From the NCBI RefSeq assembly GCF_026341855.1, contig NZ_JAPENW010000001.1:2232001-2296000 (forward strand): a stretch of DNA of 64,000 bases, given 5' to 3'. Numbering within the stretch: position 1 is the first letter of the stretch; the number at the start of each line of letters is the position of its first letter. This stretch comes from Streptomyces sp. NBC_00568 (GTDB taxonomy: Bacteria; Actinomycetota; Actinomycetes; Streptomycetales; Streptomycetaceae). The position numbers were made by a program, and so were the translations under genes. Shown piece by piece: positions 17,805 through 26,168 of the stretch. The notes below the pieces were generated by a model. The model was not told the origin of the DNA and made no database searches. It saw only the letters and a list, made by a program, of their open reading frames with translations.

Positions 17805-18872
17805 TTACTTGAGCGAGGCCCACAGGTCGCTCGCCTCCGGCTCGTTCGCGATCACCCTGTTGTGATCCGAGGGGGCCGTCACGACCGGCATCATCACCGT
17901 CGTGGCCTCGTCGGAGGAGAGGGACTTCAGGCTCTGGCCGAGTTTCATCAGCTCGCCCAGGGAGTCCAGCCCGGTGTCCGTCGTCAGGCTGCCGGTCACC
18001 GCGTTCGCGACGTTGTAGAGCTTGGCCGGGTCGGTGAGCAGGCCGGCCGACGAGATCTGCGCCAACAGGGCTTTCACCAGCTTCTGTTGGAGACCTATGC
18101 GGCCCAGGTCGCTGCCGTCTCCTATGCCGTGCCGGGTGCGGGCGAGCGCCAGCGCCTTCGTGCCGTCGAGGTGGTGTTCGCCCGCGGTGAGGTGCAGATG
18201 GCTCTTGTCGTCGTCGATGTCCTCGTCCGTGGTGACCGTGACACCGCCGAGCGCGTCCACGAGGGCCGCGAAGCCGGAGAAGTCGATCTCGATGTAGTGG
18301 TCCATGCGGACATCGGTCAGCGACTCGACCGTCTTCACCGCGCAGACCGGGCCGCCGATCGAATAGGCGCTGTTGAACATCGCGTTGTACGCCACCGCCG
18401 TCGTCCCCCCGGAGGAGGTGGGGCAGGCCGGCCGGGTCACCAGGGTGTCCCGGGGGATGCTCACCACGGTCGCCCGGGTGCGCCCCTCGTCGATGTGCAC
18501 GACCATCGCCGTGTCGGAACGGGCGCCGGAACTGTCGCCGCCGCCGAGCTTCGCGTTCGCCTTGCCGCTGCGCGAGTCGGAGCCGAGGACCAGGATGTTC
18601 AGGGCGCCGCTGGGCAGCGGGGAGGCGGAGGCCGACGCGGACGCCGGGGACGAGGGCGTCGCCACCGCCTTCGCCGGGCGGTCGTCGCCGAGCGCGCTGT
18701 TGATGTCGACGCTCTTGATGTTCTGGTTCAGATGCCAGTAGGCCCAGCCCGCCGTGCCGACGCCCAGCACCAGCAGTCCCGCCAGGGTGAGACCGGCGGC
18801 CTTCAGTACCCGCGACCGCCGGCCCACCGGCTCGACCCCGACCCCGTCCCCTATGTCCTTGTGTCCCGTCAC
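17805..18872 (-). CDS. LytR-CpsA-Psr (LCP) family cell-envelope protein
   Basis: 355 residues with one N-terminal transmembrane helix (VLKAAGLTLAGLLVLGVGTAGWAYW, about 22-46), a Ser/Ala-rich linker, and an extracellular LCP domain from about 88: LNILVLGSDSRSG, RSDTAMVVHIDEGRTRATVVSIPRDTLV, NAMFNSAYSIGGPVCAVKTVESLTDVRMDHYIEIDFSGFAALVDALGGV and ALALARTRHGIGDGSDLGRIGLQQKLV. The arginine and aspartate residues that hold the polyprenyl pyrophosphate are present. LCP enzymes transfer glycopolymers from lipid carriers to peptidoglycan. It is a single gene; the glycopolymer cannot be deduced. Confidence 0.93.
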   Translation of the reverse strand: MTGHKDIGDGVGVEPVGRRSRVLKAAGLTLAGLLVLGVGTAGWAYWHLNQNIKSVDINSALGDDRPAKAVATPSSPASASASASPLPSGALNILVLGSDSRSGKANAKLGGGDSSGARSDTAMVVHIDEGRTRATVVSIPRDTLVTRPACPTSSGGTTAVAYNAMFNSAYSIGGPVCAVKTVESLTDVRMDHYIEIDFSGFAALVDALGGVTVTTDEDIDDDKSHLHLTAGEHHLDGTKALALARTRHGIGDGSDLGRIGLQQKLVKALLAQISSAGLLTDPAKLYNVANAVTGSLTTDTGLDSLGELMKLGQSLKSLSSDEATTVMMPVVTAPSDHNRVIANEPEASDLWASLK

Positions 18873-18999
18873 GAGGAGGAACGTAAGTCCGAATTATTAG
18901 GGGACTGTTAGGGAAAGAGGCGCGAAACGATTTTCTTCGGAGAATCTCATGCTTCTCAGGCCGGACTCAGCGCCGACTCGGCCCGGACCCTGCCCCGGT

Positions 19000-20373
19000 T
19001 CAGCCCAGCGTCACCGTGGGCACCGGATTGCTCCCGCTCCAGGAGGCGTTGAACCCGAAGGTCACGGAGCCGCCGTCCGGGACGGTCCCGTTGTAGGAGG
19101 CGTTGGCGCAGCTCACCGCCGTGCCGGTCTGCGTGCAGGCCGCGTTCCAGGCCTGGGTGATCCGCTGGCCCGCGCCGTACGTCCAGTTCACCTTCCAGGA
19201 CGCCAGCGCGGCCCCGGAGCACGCGATGCGGACCTGCCCCGTGAAGCCGGTGTTCCACTGGCTCTGGACGCTGTAGGTCGCCGTGCACGCGCCGGTCGGC
19301 GGCGGTGCCGAGGTGCCGCCGAGCGAGGTCGCGATCGCGGAGTACGCCGGTTTCGGCACGTAGCTCTCGTCGTACGGTGTCGCCGCGCCGTACCCCGAGA
19401 AGACGTCCGGGATCCAGGAGTCGGAGTCGGTGAAACCCCAGACGGTCACGCCGTGGCAGCGGGTCACGGCGACACAGGCGTCGAACACCGCCTTGTAGTC
19501 GGCGGCCTGCTGCGCCAGTTTCGTGCTGTCGGACGGGAGTTGCATCCGGATGTCCAGCTCCGTGATCGCGACATCGACGCCGAGGTCGGCGAAGCGCTGG
19601 ATGTTCTGCTGGAGCGTGCCGGGTACCTGGCCGAGGATGAGATGGGCCTGAAGACCGACACCGTCGATCGGGACGCCGCGCTCCTTGAGGGACTTGACCA
19701 GGTTGTAGAGGGCGGTGCTCTTGGCGTTGACGCCCTCGACGTTGTAGTCGTTGATGTAGAGCTCGGCGCTCGGGTCGGCGGCGTGCGCCCAGGTCAGCGC
19801 CTGGGCGATGTAGTCCGCGCCGAGGCCGTTGTACCAGAGGGTCGAGCGGTAGGTGCCGTCCTCGTTGAAGGGCTCGTTGACCACGTCCCAGGCGGCCAGC
19901 TTGCCCTTGTAGCGGGTGACTTCGGTGGTGATGTGGTTCTGGAGCAGGCCGCTCAGCTCGGCGGTCGTCCAGGTGCCGTTCGTCAGCCAGCTCGGGTTCT
20001 GGCTGTGCCAGACCAGGGTGTGACCGCGCACCTGCTGGTCGTGGGCCTGCGCGAACGCGACGATCTGGTCCGCCTCGGCCCAGTCGAAGCTGCCCCGGGT
20101 GGGCTCGACGGTGCCCCATTTCATGGCGTTGCCCGGCGTCAGCGAGTTGAACTGGGCCCCGGCGATGTCGCCGTACGTCCCGGTCAGCTTGGAGCCGGTG
20201 ACCGCCGTGCCGATGACCTTGCCCTTGGCGGCGGCGAGGTCACGCAGCGGGGTGTCGGCGGCGTGCGCCGTGGTGCCGGCCGCGAGCAGGGCGCCCACGG
20301 TGATGGCGCCGGTGAACAGGGCGGCGGCGCGGCGTCGTAAGGAAGTGGTTCCGGGGGTTCGGGAGGTTCTCAT
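19000..20373 (-). CDS. Secreted GH10 endo-beta-1,4-xylanase with CBM2
   Basis: 457 residues. A signal peptide with twin-Arg/basic n-region (SLRRRAAALFTGAITVGALLAAGTTAHAA, cleavage near residue 39) is followed by a GH10 barrel (about 42-345) with the acid/base glutamate in WDVVNEPFNEDG and the nucleophile in VAITELDIRMQLP; HTLVWHSQNPSWLTNG and VWGFTDSDSW are further GH10 marks. A short Pro-rich linker leads to CBM2 (about 357-457: CTATYSVQSQWNTGFTGQVRIACSG...FGFNASWSG), which binds cellulose or xylan and has the usual Cys near each end. It hydrolyses xylan outside the cell. ATG 20373 has GGAGG 9 nt upstream, and a CGAAAGTTTCG palindrome overlaps that site. Confidence 0.95.
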   Translation of the reverse strand: MRTSRTPGTTSLRRRAAALFTGAITVGALLAAGTTAHAADTPLRDLAAAKGKVIGTAVTGSKLTGTYGDIAGAQFNSLTPGNAMKWGTVEPTRGSFDWAEADQIVAFAQAHDQQVRGHTLVWHSQNPSWLTNGTWTTAELSGLLQNHITTEVTRYKGKLAAWDVVNEPFNEDGTYRSTLWYNGLGADYIAQALTWAHAADPSAELYINDYNVEGVNAKSTALYNLVKSLKERGVPIDGVGLQAHLILGQVPGTLQQNIQRFADLGVDVAITELDIRMQLPSDSTKLAQQAADYKAVFDACVAVTRCHGVTVWGFTDSDSWIPDVFSGYGAATPYDESYVPKPAYSAIATSLGGTSAPPPTGACTATYSVQSQWNTGFTGQVRIACSGAALASWKVNWTYGAGQRITQAWNAACTQTGTAVSCANASYNGTVPDGGSVTFGFNASWSGSNPVPTVTLG

Positions 20374-20385
20374 GGCGGGGTGCCT

Positions 20386-20398
20386 CCGAAAGTTTCGG
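20386..20398. promoter_or_regulatory. LacI-type operator in the xylanase leader
   Basis: CCGAAAGTTTCGG, a perfect 13-nt odd palindrome. It overlaps the ribosome site of the GH10 gene and begins about 19 nt after its predicted transcription start. Its CGAA/TTCG arms resemble the BxlR operator arms reported for a Streptomyces xylobiosidase operon (from memory). Confidence 0.7.
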
Positions 20399-20423
20399 TC
20401 GTCCAACCGATTGACTTCGGAGG

Positions 20424-20452
20424 AGTGTGGAGCGGGATGCCCCACCCGTCAA
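20424..20452 (-). promoter_or_regulatory. Putative promoter of the GH10 xylanase gene
   Basis: On the minus strand TTGACG (20447-20452), 17-nt spacer, CACACT (20424-20429). A second TTGACG lies about 19 nt further upstream. Start of transcription would be near 20417. Confidence 0.55.
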
Positions 20453-20652
20453 CACTGTCTCTGCGTCAACTTCCAGCCAGAACAGGCACCTTGACCCCAC
20501 AGCCCCCTCCGGACCGCACAAACCCTCCGGTCCCCCCGGTCCCCCGCTCGCGCCCGCACCGGACCACACGGACACCTTCACCCCACACAGGACGGCCCGC
20601 GGCTCACCGTCCGCGGCCCGCAGCTCACGGTCCGCGGCTCACCGCCCACCGC

Positions 20653-21762
20653 TCACGCCGGAGGTGCCCCCGTGCTGCTGCGCACCACCAGGCTCGTCGC
20701 CAGCTCCATCCTCGTTCCGGCCGACGGCCTTTCCTGGCGGCCGAGTTCGATCACCAGCTTCGCCGCCGCCTCGGCCATCTCCGTCAGCGGCTGCCGTACG
20801 GTCGTCAGCGGCGGCCCCACCCAGCGCGCCACCGGCAGATCGTCGAAGCCGACGACGCTCAGGTCCTCGGGAACGCGCAGCCCCAGCTCGCGCGCCGCCT
20901 CGTAGAGGCCGAGCGCCTGGAGGTCGTTGCCGGCGAAGACGGCCGTGGGCCGGTCGGGCCCACGGAGGAGTTCGAGACCGGCCCGGTAGCCGCTCTCGTG
21001 ATGGAAGTTTCCGGGGCGGATCAGCGCGGGGTCGACGGGCAGCCCCGCGGTCTCCAGCGCGGCACGATAGCCGTCGACCCGGGCGCGGCTGCACATCATC
21101 CGCGAGGGCCCGCTGATCGCGCCGATCCTGGTGTGGCCGAGCTCGATCAGATGGCGGGTCGCCGCGAGGCCGCCGTGCCAGTTGGTGGCGCCGATGGACG
21201 GCACGTCGTCGCCCGGGTCACCGGCCGGGTCCATCACGACGAACGGGACGGATCTGCTGGTCAGCAGCGCCCGCCCGGACTCGTCGAGCCCGGACAGCAC
21301 CAGGATCACCCCGTACGGGCGGCGCGCCGCGACCTGGTCGGCCCAGGTGCGGCCGGGGGTGAGCCGGCCCGCGCTCTCGGACAGCACCACGCTCAGCCCC
21401 TCGTCCCGGGCGACGTTCTCGACGCCCCGGATGACCTCCATCGCCCAGGCGCTCTCCAGCTCGTGGAAGACCAGGTCGATGAGGGGCGACCGGGTCGCCT
21501 CGGCCCGGCGCCGCCGGTATCCGTAGTCGCGCAGCAGCTCCTCGACACGGGTGCGGGTCGCCGGGGCGACATCGGCACGGCCGTTGAGCACCTTCGAAAC
21601 AGTCGGAGCCGACACTCCGGCCTCGCGGGCGATCTCGGCGAGCGTCGCGGTCCCCGCCGACCGCACGCCCGGCCGATTCGACCCGTTGTCCCTGGTGGCC
21701 GGTGACGGATTCGACGGGTTCGACTGAGTCATGGGCGGGATCGTAGCTTCGCCCGCCGGCAC
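20653..21762 (-). CDS. LacI-family transcriptional regulator (upstream of the xylanase gene)
   Basis: 369 residues. LacI helix-turn-helix (TLAEIAREAGVSAPTVSKVLNGRADVAPATRTRVEELLRDYGY) at about 40-85, then a periplasmic-binding-like sugar domain (LIDLVFHELESAWAMEVIRGVE, VVMDPAGDPGDDVPSIGATNWHGG, GPSRMMCSRARVDGYRAALE, VGFDDLPVARWVGPPLTTVRQP). It is strongly similar over its whole length to the other LacI protein at 27807-28829, so they are paralogues. It stands between the GH3 gene and the GH10 gene, same strand. GTG 21762 has AAAGGGGG 6 nt upstream; ATG 21732 lacks such a site. A CGAAAGATTCG site precedes it, suggesting control within the same regulon. Confidence 0.88.
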   Translation of the reverse strand: MPAGEATIPPMTQSNPSNPSPATRDNGSNRPGVRSAGTATLAEIAREAGVSAPTVSKVLNGRADVAPATRTRVEELLRDYGYRRRRAEATRSPLIDLVFHELESAWAMEVIRGVENVARDEGLSVVLSESAGRLTPGRTWADQVAARRPYGVILVLSGLDESGRALLTSRSVPFVVMDPAGDPGDDVPSIGATNWHGGLAATRHLIELGHTRIGAISGPSRMMCSRARVDGYRAALETAGLPVDPALIRPGNFHHESGYRAGLELLRGPDRPTAVFAGNDLQALGLYEAARELGLRVPEDLSVVGFDDLPVARWVGPPLTTVRQPLTEMAEAAAKLVIELGRQERPSAGTRMELATSLVVRSSTGAPPA

Positions 21763-21813
21763 GCCGAACCCCCTTTGACGCCAATCACCTCGTCACGGCT
21801 GCGCCGTGTGGCC

Positions 21814-21824
21814 CGAAAGATTCG
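21814..21824. promoter_or_regulatory. Possible LacI-type operator before the downstream lacI gene
   Basis: CGAAAGATTCG, which is the palindrome of the xylanase leader with one changed base at the inner triplet (arms CGAA/TTCG intact). It lies 5 bp beyond the GH3 stop codon and about 52 bp before the regulator start. Confidence 0.5.
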
Positions 21825-21828
21825 CTCC

Positions 21829-24054
21829 TCACTTCACCCGGACCTCGCACCGCATCCGCCGTCCGGGACCCACCACGCGCTCGGGTCCGGTCAGCGTCAG
21901 CGGCACCGCGTGGCGCAGGTCGCCGTCGGCGCTCGACACCCCCAGCCGCAGTTCCAGCTCGCCGGGTTCGACGATCCGCCGCCCGTCGGGGCCGGTGTAC
22001 GCGGCCAGTTCGGCCGGGACCGTGAAGTGGACCTCGGCCGACGCGCCCGCCTCCAGCGGGACGCGTGCGTAGCCCACGAGCCGGGCCACCGGGCGGGCCA
22101 CCTTGCCGACCGGGTCGTGGAGGTAGAGCTGCACGACCTCCGTTCCGGCCCGCTCCCCCGTGTTGCGCACGGTCAGCCGCACCGTCGTCTCACCGTCGGT
22201 CGCGACCACCCGGTCGTCGGCCGTCGGCGGCAGCCAGGCGTACGAGGTGTAGGAGAGTCCGTGCCCGAAGGCGTACAGCGGGGTCGGGTCGAGGGTGCTC
22301 GCCTCACCGAGCCGGCCGAGCGGCGGCGCGAGATAGGTCCACGGCTGGCCCGCCGGGTCGCGCGGCACGCTCACCGGGAGCCGCCCCGAGGGGTTGACCC
22401 GGCCGGAGAGGACCCCGGCGATCGCGGGCGCGCCCTCCTGGCCCGCGAAGAACGTCTGCACCACCGCCGCGCACCGGTCCGCCCAGCGGCCGAGCGCGTA
22501 GGGGCGCCCGGAGAGCAGCACGAGCACGACCGGTGTTCCGGAGGCCAGCGCCTTGTCCACCAACTCGCTCTGACCTTCGGGAAGTTCGAGGTCGGCCGCG
22601 TCGCAGCCCTCGCCGGAGGTGCCCCGCCCGAACAGCCCGGAACGGTCGCCGACCGCGATCACGCACACGTCGGCTCCCACGGCGTCGTCCGTGAACTCCA
22701 CGCCGAGCAGCTCCGCGCGCAGCGCTTCGAGCAGCGTCGGCACGGCGACACCCATCGGCACATCGGGGTGGTCCAGGAGGACATGGCGGGGGAAGGTGTA
22801 GCAGCCGAGCAGGCCCGCCGGGTCGTCGGCGAGCGGTCCGAGCACCGCGATCCGCCGCGCCTCGGGCCCGAACGGCAGCCCGCCGCCGTTGGCCAGCAGC
22901 ACGACCGACTCCTCGGCCAGCCGCCGTGCCAGCGCGCGCATATGAGGCGGGTCGAGATCCACCGGACCGTCGGCGCTGGGCGAGGTCCAGTCCGGGTCCA
23001 GCAGTCCCAGTTCGCATTTCTGCGTCAGCACCCGCAGCGCGGCCCGGTCCACGGACTCCTCGTCGAGCGGTCCGGCCCCGTAGCAGCGCACCGCGGGGAG
23101 TTCGACGTCGACGCCCGCCGCGAGCGCGAGCGCGGCCGCACCCGCCGGGGAGTCGGTGAGCCCGTGCGCGGACTCCAGGAAGGACACCCCGAAGTAGTCG
23201 GCGACCACCGTCCCGGCGAACCCCCATTCCTCTCGCAGCAGTTGGGTGAGGAGCTGGTGGTGGGCGTGGGCGGGCAGCCCGTCGAGGTCGTTGTAGGCCG
23301 CCATCACCGAGCGGGCACCGCCCTCCCGTACGGCCATCTCGAACGGCGGCAGGATCACGTCGGCGAGTTCGCGCGGGCCGATGGAGGCGGGCGCGTGGTT
23401 GCGGGCTCCGCGTGAGGCCGAGTACCCGGCGAAGTGCTTGAGCGTGGCGACCACACCCGCGGACTGGAGACCCTGGACGTAGGCGGTGCCGACGGTCGCC
23501 ACCAGGTGGGGGTCCTCGCCGATCGACTCCTCCGTACGACCCCAGCGGGGATCGCGTACGACGTCGAGGACGGGGGCGAGTCCCTGGTGGATGCCGACCG
23601 AGCGCATCGAGGCGCCGATCGCCGACGCCATCTCCTTCACCAGGGCCGGATCGAAGGTCGCGCCCCAGGCCAGCGGGGTGGGGAAGACGGTGGCCCGCCA
23701 GGCCGTGAAGCCGGTCAGGCACTCCTCGTGGGCGAGGGCGGGCAGCCGGAAGCGGTTGGCGGAGCGGATGCGTTCCTGGAGGGAGGCGAGCCGGGCGGCG
23801 CCCTCGGCGGGCTCGACCGGCGCCGTGCCGAAGGGGCGGGTGAGCTGGCCGAGCCCGTCGGGCAGCAGTCCGGCCAGGTCGATGTCCTCGGACAGGGCGT
23901 GCTGGAGGGGCGCCATGTCGCCGCCCGGCGTCTCGTTCGAGCCGGGCCAGACGCTGTAGAGCTGGGCGGTCTTCTCGCGCGGGGTCATCCGGGCGAGCAG
24001 GTCGGCGGCGCGGACGCCTGCGGGCAGAGCGGGGTCCTGCCAGGGGTGGATCAT
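21829..24054 (-). CDS. GH3 beta-xylosidase/beta-glucosidase (BxlA-like)
   Basis: 741 residues, no signal peptide, so cytoplasmic. N-terminal GH3 barrel with the conserved HQGLAPVLDVVRDPRWGRTEESIGEDP, GVVATLKHFAGYSASRGARNHAPA, and the nucleophile aspartate in WGFAGTVVADYFGVSFL. The (alpha/beta)6 sandwich and a C-terminal fibronectin III-like domain (VRLTVRNTGERAGTEVVQLYLHDPVGKVARPVARLVGYARV) follow. It removes single sugars from the non-reducing end of short oligosaccharides. Its place after an ABC sugar importer and near GH10 suggests xylobiose/xylotriose as substrate. ATG 24054 has GAGGAG close upstream. 254 bp separate it from the permease gene, filled mostly by a tandem repeat. Confidence 0.9.
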   Translation of the reverse strand: MIHPWQDPALPAGVRAADLLARMTPREKTAQLYSVWPGSNETPGGDMAPLQHALSEDIDLAGLLPDGLGQLTRPFGTAPVEPAEGAARLASLQERIRSANRFRLPALAHEECLTGFTAWRATVFPTPLAWGATFDPALVKEMASAIGASMRSVGIHQGLAPVLDVVRDPRWGRTEESIGEDPHLVATVGTAYVQGLQSAGVVATLKHFAGYSASRGARNHAPASIGPRELADVILPPFEMAVREGGARSVMAAYNDLDGLPAHAHHQLLTQLLREEWGFAGTVVADYFGVSFLESAHGLTDSPAGAAALALAAGVDVELPAVRCYGAGPLDEESVDRAALRVLTQKCELGLLDPDWTSPSADGPVDLDPPHMRALARRLAEESVVLLANGGGLPFGPEARRIAVLGPLADDPAGLLGCYTFPRHVLLDHPDVPMGVAVPTLLEALRAELLGVEFTDDAVGADVCVIAVGDRSGLFGRGTSGEGCDAADLELPEGQSELVDKALASGTPVVLVLLSGRPYALGRWADRCAAVVQTFFAGQEGAPAIAGVLSGRVNPSGRLPVSVPRDPAGQPWTYLAPPLGRLGEASTLDPTPLYAFGHGLSYTSYAWLPPTADDRVVATDGETTVRLTVRNTGERAGTEVVQLYLHDPVGKVARPVARLVGYARVPLEAGASAEVHFTVPAELAAYTGPDGRRIVEPGELELRLGVSSADGDLRHAVPLTLTGPERVVGPGRRMRCEVRVK

Positions 24055-24133
24055 GTAACTCCTCGCATCCGTAAGGGAATCCGGGGCGTCCCGGGCGTCA
24101 TGTGCGGCGTGGGTGTCCGGGTGGTCCGGAGAA

Positions 24134-24274
24134 CCCGGGGGTCCGGGGGGTCCCGGGGGGTCCGGGGGGTCCGGGGGTCCCGGGGGTCCCGGGGGTCCCG
24201 GGGGTCCGGGGGTCCCGGGGGTCCCGGGGGTCCCGGGGGTCCCGGGGGTCCGGGGGGTCCGGGGGGTCCGGGGA
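24134..24274. repeat. G-rich tandem repeat inside the sugar-uptake operon
   Basis: About 15 copies of an 8-9-bp unit, GGGGGTCC with one more C or G. The plus strand is G-rich (many runs of 5-6 G); the transcribed message would be C-rich with GGACCCCC units. It fills most of the gap between the permease and GH3 genes. Such arrays change length easily, and the G-rich strand could form quadruplexes. Confidence 0.9.
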
Positions 24275-24308
24275 ACCGCGAGGACCGCGGACGGGGCCGT
24301 GCCGCGGC

Positions 24309-25157
24309 TCAGCCCTTCGTCGCGCCGAGCGTGATGCCGCCGATCAGCTGTCGTTCGGCGACCGCGTAGAAGGCCAGGGCGGGTGCCATGGCGAGCACCA
24401 GGTAGGCGAAGATGCGGGCCACGTCGGAGGCGTACTGGCCCTGGAACTGCTGGATGCCGACGGGGACCGTCCACCAGCTGGGTTCGCTGAAGACGAGCAG
24501 GGGCAGCAGGAAGTTGTTCCAGCTCCCGACGATGGCCAGCACGGAGACCGTGCCGAGCGCGGGGCGGGCCAGTGGCAGCAGGATGCGCCAGAAGAAGCCG
24601 AAGGCGGAGCAGCCGTCGAGGATCGCCGCCTCCTCCAGCTCTCCCGGGATCTCCCGGAAGAAGCCGCGCAGGATGACGATCGTCAGCGGCAGCCCGAACG
24701 CCGCCTGGGGCAGGATCACGCCCCAGGGGTTGTCGAGCAGCCCCACCGTGCGGAGCAGGATGAACAGCGGCAGGATCGCCACCGCGAACGGGAACATCAG
24801 CCCCATGGTGAAGACGGTGAACAGCACCTCCCGTCCCCGGAAGGCGAACCGGGCCAGCGCGTAGGCGGCGAGCGCCGACACCCCCACGGTCAGGACGGCG
24901 GTCGCCACCGCGATCAGCGTGCTGCTGCCGACCGCCCGCCAGAACGGGCCCGAGCCGAGCAGGGACGTGTAGTTCGAGGTCACCCACGGGTGCGGCAGAC
25001 CGAAGGTGTTGCTGGAGAGCTGGTCGGTCGTCTTGAAACCGGAGACGAGGGCGAACAGCAGGGGCGTCACCATGACGGCGGCGACCAGCCACAGGACGAC
25101 GTACACGGGGACGCTGCGCAGCCGTCGGCGGCGTACGACGTCCTTCGGCGCGCTCAT
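24309..25157 (-). CDS. ABC sugar transporter permease, MalG type (BxlG-like)
   Basis: 282 residues, six predicted transmembrane helices (for example VYVVLWLVAAVMVTPLLFALVSGF and FTVFTMGLMFPFAVAILPLFILL). The EAA loop that contacts the ATPase is ELEEAAILDGCSAFGFFWRILLPLARPAL. With the next gene upstream it forms the membrane channel of a CUT1 importer. Its ATG (25157) overlaps the TGA of the other permease (ATGA), which gives coupled translation. No ATPase gene is here; CUT1 importers of Streptomyces usually share the MsiK ATPase encoded elsewhere. Confidence 0.93.
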   Translation of the reverse strand: MSAPKDVVRRRRLRSVPVYVVLWLVAAVMVTPLLFALVSGFKTTDQLSSNTFGLPHPWVTSNYTSLLGSGPFWRAVGSSTLIAVATAVLTVGVSALAAYALARFAFRGREVLFTVFTMGLMFPFAVAILPLFILLRTVGLLDNPWGVILPQAAFGLPLTIVILRGFFREIPGELEEAAILDGCSAFGFFWRILLPLARPALGTVSVLAIVGSWNNFLLPLLVFSEPSWWTVPVGIQQFQGQYASDVARIFAYLVLAMAPALAFYAVAERQLIGGITLGATKG

Positions 25158-26158
25158 CGGTTGGCTCGCATGCTGGTGATGGCTCCTTCGGTGTCGCGGC
25201 GCAGCACGAAACGCTGGTAGGCGAGGGCGAAGACGAGGCTGATCAGGAACATCGCCACGCTGATGGCGCTGGCGTAGCCCATCTGGTAGCGCTTGAAGCC
25301 GTACTGGAACATGCTGATGACCATGGTTTCGGAGTGATGGTCGGGTCCGCCCGCCGAGATCACCCACACCAGGTCGAAGAGCTGGATGGCGCCGATCACG
25401 GACAGGAACACGCTGATCCGCAGGGTCGGTGCGAGCAGCGGCAGGGTGATGTGCCGGAAGCGCTGCCAGGTGCCGGCGCCGTCGATGCGCGCCGCCTCGT
25501 GCAGTTCGGCCGGGATGCCCTGGAGGCCCGCCAGGTACAGCATCATGTGGAAGCCGAAGTACTTCCAGGTCATGACCAGGAAGAGGGTGGGCAGCACGGT
25601 GTTCTGGCCCGCGAACCAGAGCCCGCCCACGCCGTCGAGACCGATCGAGCCGAGCAGTCTGTCGGCGAGACCGTCGTCCGGCGCGAAGATCATGCCGAAC
25701 AGCACGCCGGTGATGACCTCGGAGAGCACGTACGGCGCGAAGAACAGCATCCGGTAGACGGCCCGGCCGCGCAGCCGCTGGTTGAGCAGGACGGCCATGG
25801 CGAGCGCGAACGGCAGTTGCAGCACGATCGAGAAGGCGATGAGCAGGAAGCCGCGCCACAGGTCGCCGAGGAAGACCGGGTCGTCGAGCAGCCGGGTGTA
25901 GTTGGCGAACCCCACGGAGTCCGAAGGCGTCCCGAAACCACCCCAGTTGAAGAAGCTGACGTAGAAGGCGTAGCCCATCGGGACGAGGACGAGCAGCCCG
26001 AAGAGCGCGAGAGCCGGGACGGTGAAGACGAAGGCGCCCAGCCAGGCGCGCACCCGGCGCCGGACGGGCGGCGCCGCCGAGGGACCGGGGGAACCGGTCA
26101 CCGGCCCGGAGGACTTGCCGATGACCGGTGGGTACGTCGAGGTCGTCGAGTGCGTCAT
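25154..26158 (-). CDS. ABC sugar transporter permease, MalF type (BxlF-like)
   Basis: 334 residues. A Pro/Ser-rich cytoplasmic N-terminus of about 35 residues precedes six transmembrane helices (AWLGAFVFTVPALALFGLLVLVPMGYAFYV is the first). The EAA loop is ELHEAARIDGAGTWQRFRHITLPLLAPTL. It pairs with the MalG-type permease whose start overlaps its stop. It begins 10 nt after the stop of the binding-protein gene, so the three are one operon. Confidence 0.93.
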   Translation of the reverse strand: MTHSTTSTYPPVIGKSSGPVTGSPGPSAAPPVRRRVRAWLGAFVFTVPALALFGLLVLVPMGYAFYVSFFNWGGFGTPSDSVGFANYTRLLDDPVFLGDLWRGFLLIAFSIVLQLPFALAMAVLLNQRLRGRAVYRMLFFAPYVLSEVITGVLFGMIFAPDDGLADRLLGSIGLDGVGGLWFAGQNTVLPTLFLVMTWKYFGFHMMLYLAGLQGIPAELHEAARIDGAGTWQRFRHITLPLLAPTLRISVFLSVIGAIQLFDLVWVISAGGPDHHSETMVISMFQYGFKRYQMGYASAISVAMFLISLVFALAYQRFVLRRDTEGAITSMRANR

Positions 26159-26168
26159 CGGGGGGCCG

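Noticed and set aside
24134..24274. CRISPR array
   Set aside because: Units are 8-9 bp, contiguous and without unique spacers; no cas genes. A simple tandem repeat.
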